From: Marisa cornuarietis
Taxonomy: Eukaryota > Mollusca > Gastropoda > Architaenioglossa > Ampullariidae
Reading direction: 5' to 3'
Assembly: GCA_004794655.1 (NCBI GenBank)
Contig: SMMW01000627.1
Span: 1,178,001-1,242,000, forward strand
DNA length: 64,000 nucleotides
Each line of letters opens with the position of its first letter. The first letter of the stretch is position 1. Both the position numbers and the translations under genes were made by a program. Below, piece by piece: positions 47,501 through 61,600 of this stretch. Below the pieces are notes generated by a model that did no database searches, was not told the DNA's origin, and saw nothing but the letters and a program-made list of their open reading frames with translations.

Positions 47501-49602
47501 GAAAAAAAAAAGGCTGTTTGTTAAAGGACTTAAAAGATAAACATTGTGCACGATGTGCTGCGTGTGAAGTATCTGAATCTTTCGTGAAGGGGAGCAAGCA
47601 TTTTGAGGAAGCACATGATAACTGATCGACGCAAAAAGTGTGTTGATTTCTTGAAGATACATGCATTTGTGTTACCGATTGCTTTCCCAATCAGGATCCG
47701 TCCCAGCCCCTTCAAAATCCGACAGCACCGACCATCTCTACAAGAGTGTCCAGTAAGTTGAAAATTATTTCTCTTTAGCGATTCATTTAGTTAACTGTGT
47801 GGGTACTTAAGAGAAAGGCAAAACAGAAACAAAAATGTATCCATGACTGTGCAGCCGTTTTTGCTTGTCTATGACTCAGTACTGAGTTAAAAGTTTTTCG
47901 GAAGTTAAATATTTTACTTTTTAAAAAAAGGTTACAAACTTCAAAAATCACATCTTTGCTAGGAAATAACATAAGCACAAATGAGAAATTCTATTTTGAA
48001 GTGTTTTAAACCTTAAACTTTAAGCCTTAAAACTTGTTAAATTAAAACGTGCATAAAATTTTACGTTTGTATTTTGACATGATTGTCCGCACTTTTAGCT
48101 CATCATTTATTTTATTGTAAAGCCGATAGTTTAAAGATCAGTAAAAACAAAGAATTATATATTTAGAAAGTCTAGATTATATTTCTCACGCACTATAAAT
48201 AGAGTGTTTGCAATCACCAATCTACCGCTTTTCAGCTTTACTACAGAAAATTGATCTGATGACTGAAAATTTACTTTTGCCATCTGATCAGGAAAGATTA
48301 AGGCATTGATTCATTTATATCATAATAAAGAACCATTACTCATACGTCGTTATTTTTGTAAAACAAAACTCTATTTGCTTATTATTCTATTTTATCAGCA
48401 CATATTATTTTGTTCGATTTTAACATCAAAGCTAAATCAGTTCACTCAGCATATCTTTCAGTCATGCTGCTATCTTTACTCTTAGTTTATTATTACTATC
48501 ATGTCATTATTGCTTTTTTAAACTGCCTTTTATTCAGACAGAATGTGATCTTTTCAGCCACATAATTCAAAGCTTAATGAATTCTTTGAATAGGTTATGT
48601 GATGAGCAGCACAAGGCTTAAAGCAGAGATCCTGTGGACTCTGAAGATGGTTGAATCCACTACAGCTTCAAATCTGCAGAAAAATCAGCTGATCTATTCC
48701 ACCTCGTGTTTTCTGATAGCCCGATAGCATCAAAGTTTAAACATGGTGAAACATTGCTCCTCACTCTTCTAAACTGCTTCAGGACAGTGTGAAATTTACT
48801 TTTATTTGATGAAGAAACAATAGCAGATAATTTTAGCCAGACTGCACTAAAAGCACACAGAGTAATTCTTGACCATATTCACAGTGTTGGAGGTTTGGAA
48901 AATGTTGACAACTGCAAACCACTGATGATATCAGCTGCTAGAGCCTATGGCAGCTATGAAGTTACCTCTCTGAGCAGAAGCAGCAGAAGGAAACAGAAGA
49001 CAAGCAGATGCACACAAAGAGAGTAGGAGATGAGCTAGCAATACTCTGAGACTGAAGACCACCTGCTGGAACTGGCTGACAGATGCAGTTCCAGGCTCAA
49101 GAGCAAAAATGTTTTTCACTCATTGAAAGATCCAATAATCTGCATTTGTTTGCTAAAGAGAAGGGCATTACAAAGATTCAGTCAGACATTGCTAGATTGG
49201 AAAAAGAAATTATCAGGTGTTAAATTGTGACATTTGGGTGTTACTAATGCTCATTGCTGTGCCTCATTCAGCTTGCACAACTCTGTAAAGGTATGCTGTG
49301 AAGACATGGAATATTATTAATAAATGAACTTTTGTGCCTGGCAGTTTGGAGTCATTCTGTCTTTGGTTAAGCATTAGGAGCACACTCTTTTCATTCCTCT
49401 TCTGATCCTCCAGGTCTTTGCATTGCTTGTAGTCATCTTAATTTAAAAAAAAAAATTGGACCACACATCTGGATTACACTACTTGCCCCTCCATATTCAC
49501 AAGAAACCCATTCTTCTTTCAAAAGGTCTTTGGAAACTTATCTCTTTCTTGAACCAGAGCCTTAATCTTCTAGTACTGTGCATAGGTCTCTCTCTCTTTC
49601 TT

Positions 49603-49635
<33 letters not shown>

Positions 49636-52600
49636 TGAACTGACTTTTGTATTACAATAATGGATGCCTTTCAGCTTTTGCAATTATTATTACTTACATT
49701 TCTAGGAAACTTGGAACATTAACAGTGTATGTCATCAGTGCATTAAAGTGACTTTTGAAGTTATCTAAATATGCCAGATAGGCATCAAATTAACTCTATG
49801 ATTATTACTAGAATAGGAATATTTCAGAACATAGAGAAGATCAATGATTCATTCTTAAATAACACCTCTTTCCGACCGTATATGAGAAAAACTTAACTCT
49901 CTTGGTTTGAAAGGCCACGATTGTGGCTTTGCTGGGTAGCACGTCAAGGCGATTTTCATTACTTTTTATTGCAAAGTTCAACTTTTCTCTTTTCCAGAAA
50001 TGTATAGGTTTCCTGGTCTAATGTTTATCTCAGAGCAGCAATAATAAAAAAACAAACTTCATCACTGTAGTCTTCGCAGTCTTCAGTTATAAGCCAGTCA
50101 TTGTAATGTTCATTTTTATCTTGAACCAAGAGGGTTAAGCATTGGTGACCGTCACTTAGGTCCTTACAAATGCATGAACAATGCCAGATAGGCATCAAAT
50201 TAACTCTATGATTATTACTAGAATAGGAATATTTCAGAACATAGAGAAGATCAGTGATTCATTCTTAAATAACACCTCTTTCCGACCATATATGAGAAAA
50301 ACTTAAGCATTGGTGACCGTCACTTAGGTCCTTACAAATGCATGAAAGGTCCTTACTTGGCTCCTTCCTGATCCCTGGGAACCCTGTATGGGAAATAGCC
50401 CATTCATCCAAAAGAGAGATAAATAAACCGGAGAGAAAGGGACGTAGGGCTACTCTGTAATAAGGAGTCGTAAAACTGGCCTGTCCACTGTACCCAGGGG
50501 ACGAAAGTAGAGTGGGAATGGGTGCAGGGCCAACCTCTCCTGCACTCCTATCCAGGCTGGTGTTGAGCCAGCGATGTGACACAGTATACTAGGAAAGAGG
50601 CTTTCAGCCTGCCAGGACAGTCTTTAGAACTAAAGTATTGTGCTTCCACCCATTTATACTGCAAAGGAGATTTGGCCATATGCACGTTTTGTCGCAGACC
50701 TACCTATGTAAGCCTTGTTTAAGCGTAGGATATAGTTGGTATCAGTGAGTTACTTTTTGATTTCACTGCAAGCAGATTTGTCACTTTAGTTTTTGAACTT
50801 TAATTTTGTGTTTGTTACAGGAAAAACTCCTGGCAGGGACAAAGAACGATGATGAACTGGAGAAACTGATTTGTGCTGAACTGGTGAGAAGCCCCTACAA
50901 TCTCCATTTTTCTTTTAAAGGGTCACTGACCTGGCTTACAGAGTCCATCAATTCTAAAATACTGTTATGTCTTCAAAAGAACAGTTTCTGATAATGATAC
51001 ATATTTTTTTGAATTAGGTGAAAAAGCCAACAGATGTTCATCTACGCATTCGGTTATTACGCCTGTATATGGCTTCAGGCCGCATTGAGGACGCCTACGA
51101 AAATGCTGTGGAAACTGATAAGACAACAGCATTCACTAATGTACTGCCATGGTATGAGTGTGTCCTTGACGTGTTCAAGGTGAGCAGTAGAGTATAAAGT
51201 GTCCATGTTAACTAATGTAGAGCTTTGTGTCCCCACAGTACATGTGTAAGATGGATAACATTGCTCAGTGCTTTGTGTCCTCACTGTACATCTGTAAGAT
51301 GGAGAAAATGCTCAAGCAAATTTATTTATTTATTTATTTTTATTTTTTTTTTTTTTGTAAACAGCTGTACCAGTTGGACAGGAATTGTAGTCAGGATGCA
51401 GTGTTCATGCTGCACTACCTTTTTGTGCTTTGCAATCTCACCTACCTTCGACTGATCCATAAGGATGTGGTGGAAAGTGCAGAGGCCCTTCACAGGTAAA
51501 ATTATCACTTAGAACATTGTCTGGTTGGTTTAAAAATTTAGCTAGTTTCCTAAGTGATAGTTGTACTTCAGTGTGCACATATATCTGGAATATGTTAGTA
51601 GGTGACATATGTTGTAATCATTGTGTTAGCATTCGTAGATGAGACATACAGCAGGATCAAGGAAAAGTTAAAGGTGGTTCATTGTTGGATTGGATTTGGG
51701 TTACCCTTAATGTGTGGCTTCAGAAAAAGAGTCAAAACTCTAGAAGAAATAGAAATGTTCCATTCTACAAGATTATGAGGTTTGATTTAATCTGTGGCAG
51801 TTTTGACCAAGCTGTGCAGTCAGCACTAAGCATGAACAGCCCCAGTGAAGAGTGGGATGCTTTCATCATAGAGATGCAAGGGCAGTTGTTTTTCTTGGCT
51901 GGGACGCTTCTTCTCAAGAGGGCACAGAAGGTATTTAGTTCTTGTGCATCTGATAGATGCACGTAGCTTTTTTTCTGTTTTCATCTCTTAATGATCCTTA
52001 AACCATGTTCATGTAATTTTTTTCAGGTAACTAAATTTTTACAATTGTTTGGGTTTTTATTCCTTTATGTACAGGGCAGCCTCTCCTGGAATGATATAAA
52101 ACCAATAGCAGGGGTGTTTTACCTGCTGTGCCAAACAGTACCTACTATTGATGCACAGGCCACATGGTTTGTACGCCCCCCACCTGACCGAGAGAAGTTA
52201 TTAGGCTGGTTGTACAAAAACAGTTTCTTTCGTTTGAGTCAGACAGGTAAGGATGCCATACAGATATTTGGTTTGATTAGAAATGTGCAGTTACTGGTCA
52301 TCTGCACATATAAAAAATAAATGTCTTTTGTTGCAATCACAGCATCTTGATGGGTTTAAATGTAACCTTGGGCACTGATGAGCTTTTCTGAAAATTTGTT
52401 GTTTGTCTGCAGGTCACACTTTGTATCAGTTGTGTAATGATGACACAGCAACTTATGCTCAAAGACTGCAGCAGCAGTGCTGTACCCCTATTGGCCAGGA
52501 GCGAGCATATGAAGCGCTGTTTGTAATGCGAGAAATGAGGGCAAGTCGCACTGGGTCATATTTGATGAACACGTACAAATTCTGTAATACCACATTGAGC

Positions 52601-55600
52601 ATGCCAAGCCAGTCCCAGATGTACGATGTCAACAGAGGTACGTGGCTTGTGTTGATAAAGTAGCATGGCACTGGTCCAGGTTTGATGATTTTAAATGCCA
52701 GAAATTAGAATACAGGTTTTCTTATTTCTTTTGACAAAAATTCTTGTGTGCCTTTTACTTTGATAATACATATCTTTTTATTGTATCTTATATGGTAACG
52801 CCACTTTTTTATGCCTTGTAGTGGCTCACACCTTCCACCCAGACAACCTGTCAGAGTTGGTGTGGATTTGCTTGCAGCAGTATACTTTTGATGACCCATA
52901 CCAACCAGACTGTAAGTTTGTCCTTTATGAAAATTAAACAAAATGAGTGCCACAATATGAGTTATTTTATGGCAGTGACAGTTCATTGCTTAGTTCTTAA
53001 AAGTTGCTCTTAAACTAAATCAAAATGGTAGAATAAGCAAAAGTCATGTCACATTTCTGCTCCCATTGGAGATTTGAAATAATAGTTTTTCCCTTTAAGA
53101 GTGATCATATTTGTTATTTGAGAGTGAATATTATGCTTTAGATTCATTAGTATTTTTCTTGTGGTGCATCTAGTAGTAGAACTTTGATAGTTGTTGGTTT
53201 ACTTTTGTTTATATGACACTATGATAGTAAAGCCTTCATCCCCAGTGTTGAACGACATGCCAGCCATACTGTGTTCACCTTGTGCTTACAGATAACTTCA
53301 AGCTGTTTGAGACCCTGCAATACAGTGTTAACAACATGGAGAATGGAACACCAGAGTCTTTGAGCCAGCTGGATACAGAGGTGAGTAGTTTATTGCATTC
53401 GGTTTTATGAACTGTGGAATGATGAATACAGGTGAGTAGTGCTATTCTGTTCAGTTTTATTGACTGGAAAGATGAATGTTAAATGTTTAGTATTCTGGGC
53501 AAGACTACAGATTACTACATTACTCCTTAGTCCACACAATGCTCGTCCTTCTTACCCTCCCCACTTCTGCTCTTGCTAATTTTCAACCATCTTTCTCTGC
53601 AGAATCCCTATATTTTCTATGTTTCTGTTACTTGGTGTCTTTTTGTGTTTTCCATCTTTGTTTTCTGTTTGTCGTCAGTACTGTCGTTTATTCTTACGCC
53701 CCTCGTGTTCTATCCATTTAGTCCATGTCTCTTCCTTGTTTTTAAGCGCTAAGAGCATGCTCTCTATGAGTGTGAATATGTGCTATACAAATCTTCATTT
53801 ATTATTATTATTTGGATATATATATATAAAAACATGGAGGTGCAATAGGTCTCGGCTGAATAAAATCAGTTTTAGATGAAAGTGACAATTTTTCAGCTGT
53901 GGTTATACCATTATCAGCATACAGATGTAGGCATGTTAACTTTGTATAATTTTAGATAAAATTCTAATAGCCATTTCTTTGCCTAAAGATTGATATTTGT
54001 TTGATCAACCTTTTTTTTTTTTTGAATGCACAATTTCAGGCATTCCTCTATGCCACTGTTCGCTGCTCGGCACTTCAAATTAAAGAACAGCAAACGTTTC
54101 CCGAACGTGATATTGCTCAGCCAGCTTTGTTGCCCCTGTGTCTGTGCAGAAAGCTGTGTACACCTGAACAGGAACAGTGGTGGCAGACAGCTTGTAGCTT
54201 CTACAACAGCAGCATCAAGTGAGTGGTCCAGGTCTTATTTCAGACTAAAAGATTGAGTCCAGGCCTTCATATTGTATGGATACAAGCCTTTGAACCCTAG
54301 CATGGTAGTAGTGGCATGAAAGTAGTGTTTAAACATGACATAAACCTATAATAAAAACAACCATATTTCTTATAAAGTATTTTATTATTTGGCTCTTTGT
54401 GTATATTGTGTGAGTAATTTATTGTCTGTCTTGTGACATAATTTCATGACAGCTCTAATGTCCCTTACATTTTCTAAAAAGTTTCTTGCAGATTACATCA
54501 TTTATATGTTAAAGAAATTCTCTTTCAATGTGTCAGTTGTGGTTGCCTTTATTGTCAGTCAGTTTATAGGTCTTTGTATTGGAACTTATGTACTTTTTTG
54601 CCACCATAAGCAATCTAGGGTTAAAATGTGACCCACCACCACAAGATGAGTCTTAGAACTTTGAGATGTTTAAAATTTATATAATTAAAATCTACAGGTT
54701 TTGAGGTTTCTTTTGATACAAACATGGTTCAAAGTGTGAGTGAGCTGCCCTTAATTGCTCCTTTGTCTTCAAAGATTTGCTATGCCAAGGTGCAGAACAG
54801 AGCATTTTCGTCGTTCATTCAATCCGGCTGCTGTTAGACTTTTTAACAACAGTAGACCTATCGGCTGACTTTGGATTTTATGTATTGAGGATAGCTTTGT
54901 AGTTTTTTGATTTGGGTAGTTATGTGGAATGTTTTAATTTTTTTTTTAAAGGTTATGGATGTGTGGTATTGAGAAGGTGTATGTTAGTATGGGAATGTTG
55001 AAGTATGTGTAGTATTTTAGGAATTTGTTAGTTGTACTATTTTTATATATGCCCTTACTGTCGACAAATGTATCTCCGCTGAGGATTGATAAATTTTTCT
55101 TGTCTAGTCCTGAAATTAAGGGAGTTATACAGGCTTGAAGTCTACAAGTATATCAGCTATTTTGAAGAAAGCAGGTTCAAAGTTTTTCAGCAATCCCGCA
55201 TTGTTTTTCCTATTAACACATACCTCATAGTATAAGTTGCACTGTATTTTGCAAAATGATAAAACACATCAACCTACATCATTTCAAAATCACAAGACTG
55301 TGCATATCGTTGAATATTTTGTACGTTTTTAGTACCCCACCCTCTCAGTAAAACAAAAAGAAGTGGAAGAAGAGTGTTCCTACATTTCCAGTTAGCATGC
55401 ACATTCACAGAAAAAAGCAAAAGAATACTAAAAAATAAAATTCGTCCCCCGACTTCTCCATTCAAAAGAGGAATTAAGCGAGTGATCACTGTTCTCTGAA
55501 AAGTGTTCTAGCTTCATTGAAGTGGCTCACTTAGTCATCTGCAGTGTCATCTTACCTGAAATATATAAAGCTAATAATTCTTCATCATTATTAAGTAAGG

Positions 55601-58600
55601 CTAATAAATCAGTGAGATGCTTCTTTGCCATTTTTTGCTTTATGCTGCATTTTGAAAGTGTGAAGAAAGATTGAAAAAACGAGTTGCCTTCCTGTCAGAA
55701 AATCATTCAATGCATTTCTTCTCATTACCAAGGACAAGTCACTATTTGATTATCTTGTTGGATAGCATCGGGGTCAGTGACCAGATCTGCTTACTCATAA
55801 ACTTTTGTAGACAGGTCTTATGATTAATATTTGAATCAGTAATAAAAAAGATTGAAAATACAGACTCCAGGCTTTCTGGTCAGGCATAATATTTGCCACA
55901 AAAGACTCAAAAAGTACACAAAACATGTTAGAGTGTCTACTGCAGAGTCTGTGCTAACACACAAAGGAGTTGCGTAATGACTCTGTAGCTTAAGTTTGAT
56001 TTTTCCCACGCGCCCCAGCAGAAAGCGGATGGAACACAAAGCCAGTGTGCAGATCAATGAGGGTTTACTGCAGTAGTCTACCTGCAAGTTGACATGCATT
56101 GACTCTGTACTGTCCTGGGAAGGCAACAACTGTCAACTGTGGGAGTGAAAGAGTTAGCACAACAATGTATTTCCCCGTTTGTTAAATGACCAAGGAATTC
56201 ATTTTCTCAAACAATTGAAAATTGCACAAAGTTGACCCTAATCATCTTCCTGGGCCTCTGCTATCAGACTACTGTGCGTGAGTTAGGACATTTTGTGGTG
56301 GCGGGTCACATATGTCTTTGATATCCTTATGTAATGTGAGTTAATGAAATAAGCTGTTTAAAGTATTATTATGAGACTGTGCTATTTGTTGGGACAATTT
56401 CATCAAGCAGAGTTTTTTTTTCTTTTGACAGAGATAATTTCTCCCAAATGCGACACATTCTTCAGCGAGGTCTGGAGACTGTGCGTCTGATTGGAAACCA
56501 TGGCATGAGTGTACCCATGGTGATTCATTTGGCTAAAACATTTGATGCAAAGGTATGGTGATAATTTTGTTTTAATTATTGTTAATAATGGAAGTATTTC
56601 ATGAGCAGGAGGTTGCCATTTTATACATGAAAACTCAGGATGAAGAAGAAGAAGATGTACTTGATAATACAGGATGAAGAAGAAGATGTACTTGATAATA
56701 AAAATACAGATAATGCAAAAAAGGTTGTTTTCAGTTCGACTATTTCTTCTTTGAGACTGAATTGCATACTTTTTGTTCATTCTGGATTTAGTTAGATCTA
56801 AGTTCTTTTATGCAAATTTTATTAGGTTTGCATGGATTAGATAACCCATATTTTACATTTGTTCTTGGTCTTGATGTTGGTTCATATATAGCCCATGTCT
56901 GCCTAACTCTGTTGTCATGTTGTGCGTATAGACAGAGACCTTGTCCCTCCATTTGTTTGTTCAACTTTTCAGCAAATCTGAAGACAATCATAACGGACAC
57001 CATTGTCTAAAGCATGTTGACAAATTTTGAGAAAATTAACTGCCGGTTAGACTGAAATGGTCTGATAGTTATTTGCAGTTTAAACAGAAATGAGAGTTGC
57101 TATTAACATTGTTTCCTAGTACTTTCCAAGAGAGAATGTTAGAAAGATTAAGGATAAATTGAAAATTGGTTTTGCATGGTTCCCTTAGACCTGGCATTTA
57201 ATCTGCCTGAAGCAAGATGGGCTTTGTTTTGGCAACATTGTTTTAATTATTTTTACCTAGGGCCATAGCTTATCCCGTGAGGACATTCTTCATTGTCGAG
57301 GAATCAGAGAATTACATAAAATTCTTGTATTAAGTTCTTGTAACAAAATGGTGCCCTTATGAAGACAAGATTGCTTGCATGGTCTGTTTGACACATTGTG
57401 CATTTAATGTTTGCAGCGAAGATCTTGTCGTGCCCGCATGACTCAAGATGAATTGGTAATTACCTCCCCTAGTCTTTGCTTTTTCCAGGCTTGCTACCTG
57501 TTTTCAGTTATTTGATGGAGAACTGGCATGTTAATAACAAGGGTCCATCTCACCCTGTCATGTGTCCACTATCAGCTATTGGTGAAAATACTGTTGCTAT
57601 TTATTGTTGGCTTTATTATTAACTAATCAAGACCCTTTGTTTATCAAAAAGGACAACGTGATTTCATATTTGGAGATATATGTCTGCCTTAAGCTGTTCC
57701 CCAGCAGCTGATAATCAGTTTGCCACTACTTAAATTGGCCTTATTGGTTCTTTGTTAAGTCTCTTTCAATAGAAGAATCATAGCCAAGTCTGTGTTCTCA
57801 TTACCATGTTAAAAATATTTCATGCATGTTGCATAAAGAAGCAGTGTTTTAAGTAATTTATCAAAGATCATTTGCCCTGTCAGCATGTAAAACAGAGTGA
57901 TCGTGTCTGCACATTATGCAATATGGTCACATCACCAATTACTATGTCCTTTACTGTTACAGGAATGTTGACTTTTCTTTTGCCAAAAATGTTTTTTGGT
58001 ATTTTTTTCATACTATAAATTACTTTCTAATAAAAGTAAGAGCTCTTGATAATTATGTTGTAACTGTTATATCAACAAGCATTTATTTGATGTAAAATGA
58101 TTGGCCTGTAAGTAAAAATGATGAAGTTTAAAAAAAAAAGGTGGCCAAGTAGTACATATAAAGTAGCCATCTAATACTGTAAACAATAAATTAATTTTAT
58201 GGTGTTAAAAACTAGTGTTTATTGTATGTGTAGATTTTGATTTTACGTAGACCATAAACATGACATGATCTTTGTTTCTTAAACACTATCTTTGTGCATT
58301 TGAGGGGTTTCTGCATTCTGATAAACACTTCTTTGTACTCATGAACTAGGCAATTACAAAGCACTGCATGTGTTGGATATATCTTACAGTCTAATTTTAT
58401 ATTGGCATTAGTGATAGTGAACTCTATATTTGTGAATCTGATGCAACCCTGAAAACAGAAGGGATAGCAGTTTTGTTTGTTAAATGACATTAAAAGGAAG
58501 TGGCATGATTATAGAACGTAACTGTTCTTTTAAGAGGTTTCAGAGGTGATAATGTAAAAGCCATATTTAAAGGATAAAATGCTGCTTATATTATGATTGT

Positions 58601-61600
58601 CCTTAATGCTTAAAAGTGTGGCTTCAGATTGTTACTGCTAAAAAACTCGCGTAGAGGTAACAACACTTTTCTTGGAGGGGAATAAGTCTCAGAGATTTAT
58701 AGGCAAAATGTAAACAAAAAACTTTGCCTTTTGAATCTGGTTTGTGTCAGTAAATCAGGGATGATTATCTTCCATTTTCAAATTTTGGTTGGTGTCCTTA
58801 AAACACTCAACTGTGTTATGTCTCTTGCACTACACCACCTTAACTCCGAAAATGCTGACATTGTGCAGACATTTGACTTTTCCAGCAGTAGATTTTGTTT
58901 TTACGCCTAGATCTTGATCCAGTGTTGATAGTCTTTCTGGTGCTGGAATGTCGTGTGAGCTAGGGCTTTGTTTGAAACAAATTCAAATAAGTAGGTGCAG
59001 AAATTTTGAAGTCCCCAGACAGCAGGGTTTCTTTGGTGTTCTTAAATTTTGTCTTGTAACATGGTCCTAAAGGCACATTTTCACTTGCTCAATGAAGGTG
59101 CATCTCTAAATGTATGCTTAAGCTTATATATGACATTAGCTTACTTGGAAAATGAATTTTTGAGACCATGATCTCCAAGTCACATAGAAAAGTTAGTGAT
59201 ACATGTAATACATTTGGTGCCTAAAAGAGTGGCACAAGGTGCCTAGTGTGGAATGGTGAGACACTGTGCCTGAAGGAAATGTTGAGACAAAGAGAGTAAT
59301 GGCAAGACAAATGGGGCCTACAGAATATAATGGTGCCCTTTTGAGATATGAGAAAAATGACCGGCTCTGTGCCTCCCTTGTCAGCACCTCGCAGCCCACA
59401 GGTTGAGAACTGCGGCAATAAATATTCCTGAGATCAGGCTTTGAGTATGCATGCATCAGTGATGTGTAATTAAGTCCTGAGACATCTTCTTGGCAAATGT
59501 TTCATTGATGAAGGTCTTGCTTCACTTTTATCTCTGACCTTTGATATCCCTGCTACATGCTCAATAACGACAAGACAGAAGCATTACTGTGCGGCCCCAG
59601 GGCCAGACGGGAGCAGATCGGCATTAGTGGTGTGCAGGTCGGTGACGCCTCCATAGCCTTTGCTGTGTACGGGACCTAGGGATCTTTATTGATGCAGAGC
59701 TCTCCATGTGTAACCATGTTAGTTCTCTTGTGGCAAAGTCCTACTACTTTTTGAGGACTTAACGTAGATTACAGCCCATGCTGACTCAGGCTGCTGCCAA
59801 CTCACTTGCTTTGGCTACTATCATATTGAGATTAGACTACAGTATTAGTGCATTGTGGGGTATACCTGCTACGCAGTTAGACTCCAAAGAGTTCAAAACA
59901 CAGCCGCCAGGATTGTCACCTTTGCAAAGTCGTCCACTGAGCACATCACCCCTATCCTACAGAGCCTTCACTGGCTCCCAGTGAACAAACGTCTTGATTA
60001 CAGACTGCTTTCAAGTGCTCAGTCCTGCATGTTCAAAACTGCTCCCGACTATTTGCAAGAGGTAGTTCCTCCTTACCAGCTGTCACGTCGCTTGAGCTCT
60101 GGCTCCCAGTCATGCTTCTGTCTCCCTGCAGTGGAAGACACAAACAAGAAGCGCACTGGAGCCAGGGCCTTCAAAAACATGGCACCTAAGCTGTGGAATG
60201 CTCTGCCATTGTCACTCACCACCATCACCTTACCAACCACGTTTCGGAGACTCGTTTACTTAAGATGGACTTCAACAACCAAGCACCACTTCTGTCTTTA
60301 TTAGTTTTTACTTTCCTGTTATTTTATTTTTTTTCTTCTCTTCTGTTTTTCTGCTGTGCAATGAGCATTCTTCTGAATGGATACTTGCGCTTTATAAATG
60401 GACATCATCATTATCATCATCATGATAGAAATAAAATTTTACATTCACATATCTGCTGGTGTCTACTTTAACACTGCCAGGCTACTGTAGAATCTGTTTT
60501 CTGCTTCCAACAGGTGAAGAGCCTAACAGAAGGAGAGCATGGATTGCGTGGGTCCTCTACCCAGCTAGCAAGTCTCGAAAACAGGGCAGCTTTCTATTGG
60601 AACCATTCACTGACTATGTTGAACCGACGTGATATGTGAGTGGCAGCATGCTATTACTGGTTACATAGCTCAGGAAATGACCATTCTATCTACTGTAATG
60701 TGGAGTATATTGTCACCTGTGTCACATTATTTCCAGGCTTTGAGTACGCTCACAACAACGCATGTTGTGATGTGTAATTATGTCCTGGTACATAATGTCA
60801 AGCAGATTATGTCATGTCTAGGTCTTGTTTGCTTTGAATTCTGACGATTGACTTACCTGCTACATCAGTACAAAATAATTGTGCACGCTTTTGTAGTATT
60901 TATTAACTTCAAATTTGCACCTAAATACCATAACTGATTCTTTTCCTCAGCTGACAGTAAATAAAAGTGAATTGGTGTGCTCTTGCACAGCTGACAGTAA
61001 ATAAGAGCATATTGGTGTGCTGTTGCACGTAGTAAGATATTTGAAGGATGTATAAAGGAGGAATCCACCATTCACAACAGTAAATGAGAAAAAATTGTTT
61101 TCCTGTTTAGAAACCAGAAAAGTCCAGCACCCAAGATGAGGCTATTTGATGACTGCAGTAATTCTGACTTGCTTCCCCATGTTGTACAAACGTTGCTGCA
61201 AGAAGCCAGTTTTGCATCATCAGTCATCGCCATGAAAGAGGGACGATATGAGGAAGCTGTACGTGGTTTTCAGAACATCGCCACACCCTGGGCATCATTT
61301 TATAGGGCACAGGTAGCGCCTACTGCTATGCAACTTTCTAAAAAACAAAGAATTAACCCTGTGTCAACTGATATGCTATATGTTGGCTTCTTGTGCAGGT
61401 CTTAACAATCAAAACAGAGAGGGAAAGTAACAGTAAAATATATTACCCTGCCATGCTGTTTTGTATAACATTATAGCAGAGTTAGTACAGATCAGGAAAA
61501 ATGTGGAAAGTCAGTATATTTCAGTTCCTGGAAAAGTCGGTATTTAAAGATCATTAAAAAAATCAGGAAATTTGCTAAAAATTATTTTTTGTTAATAAGC

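Larger units (their letters stand above)
46956..50386 (+). mobile_element. hAT-like DNA transposon, inactive, nested in the solo LTR
   Basis: Ends are inverted repeats CAGGGTTCGCAGGG (46,956-46,969) and CCCTGGGAACCCTG (50,373-50,386), 13 of 14 paired, flanked by the direct repeat TATGG (46,951-46,955 and 50,387-50,391). Inside, the plus strand has scattered transposase remains: an N-terminal block near 47,315-47,630 with CARCAAC...KGSKHF spacing like a BED-type zinc finger; LKAEILWTLKMV near 48,620-48,660; and AARAYGSYEV with a Lys/Arg-rich coil near 48,930-49,200. Stops and frameshifts separate these. CCTTAC repeats cluster near both ends. The hAT assignment rests on the end sequence and block types; a 5 bp duplication is shorter than the usual 8 bp of hAT. 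Confidence 0.65.
45974..50581 (-). mobile_element. Solo LTR (about 1.17 kb) in RANBP2 intron 6, split by a DNA transposon
   Basis: The outer sequence starts TGTTGTGTTACG at 45,974 and ends ...GATGTGACA at 50,581, and is flanked by a perfect 5 bp duplication CAGTA (45,969-45,973 and 50,582-50,586). Removing the nested element at 46,956-50,386 and one copy of its TATGG duplication leaves about 1,172 bp. On the minus strand it begins TGTCACATCGC, a common LTR start, and has an AATAAA near 46,130 followed by a GT-rich stretch, so the LTR is probably in minus orientation. No gag-pol is present. The minus-strand ORFs at 46,258-46,808 are probably non-coding LTR sequence. Confidence 0.75.
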
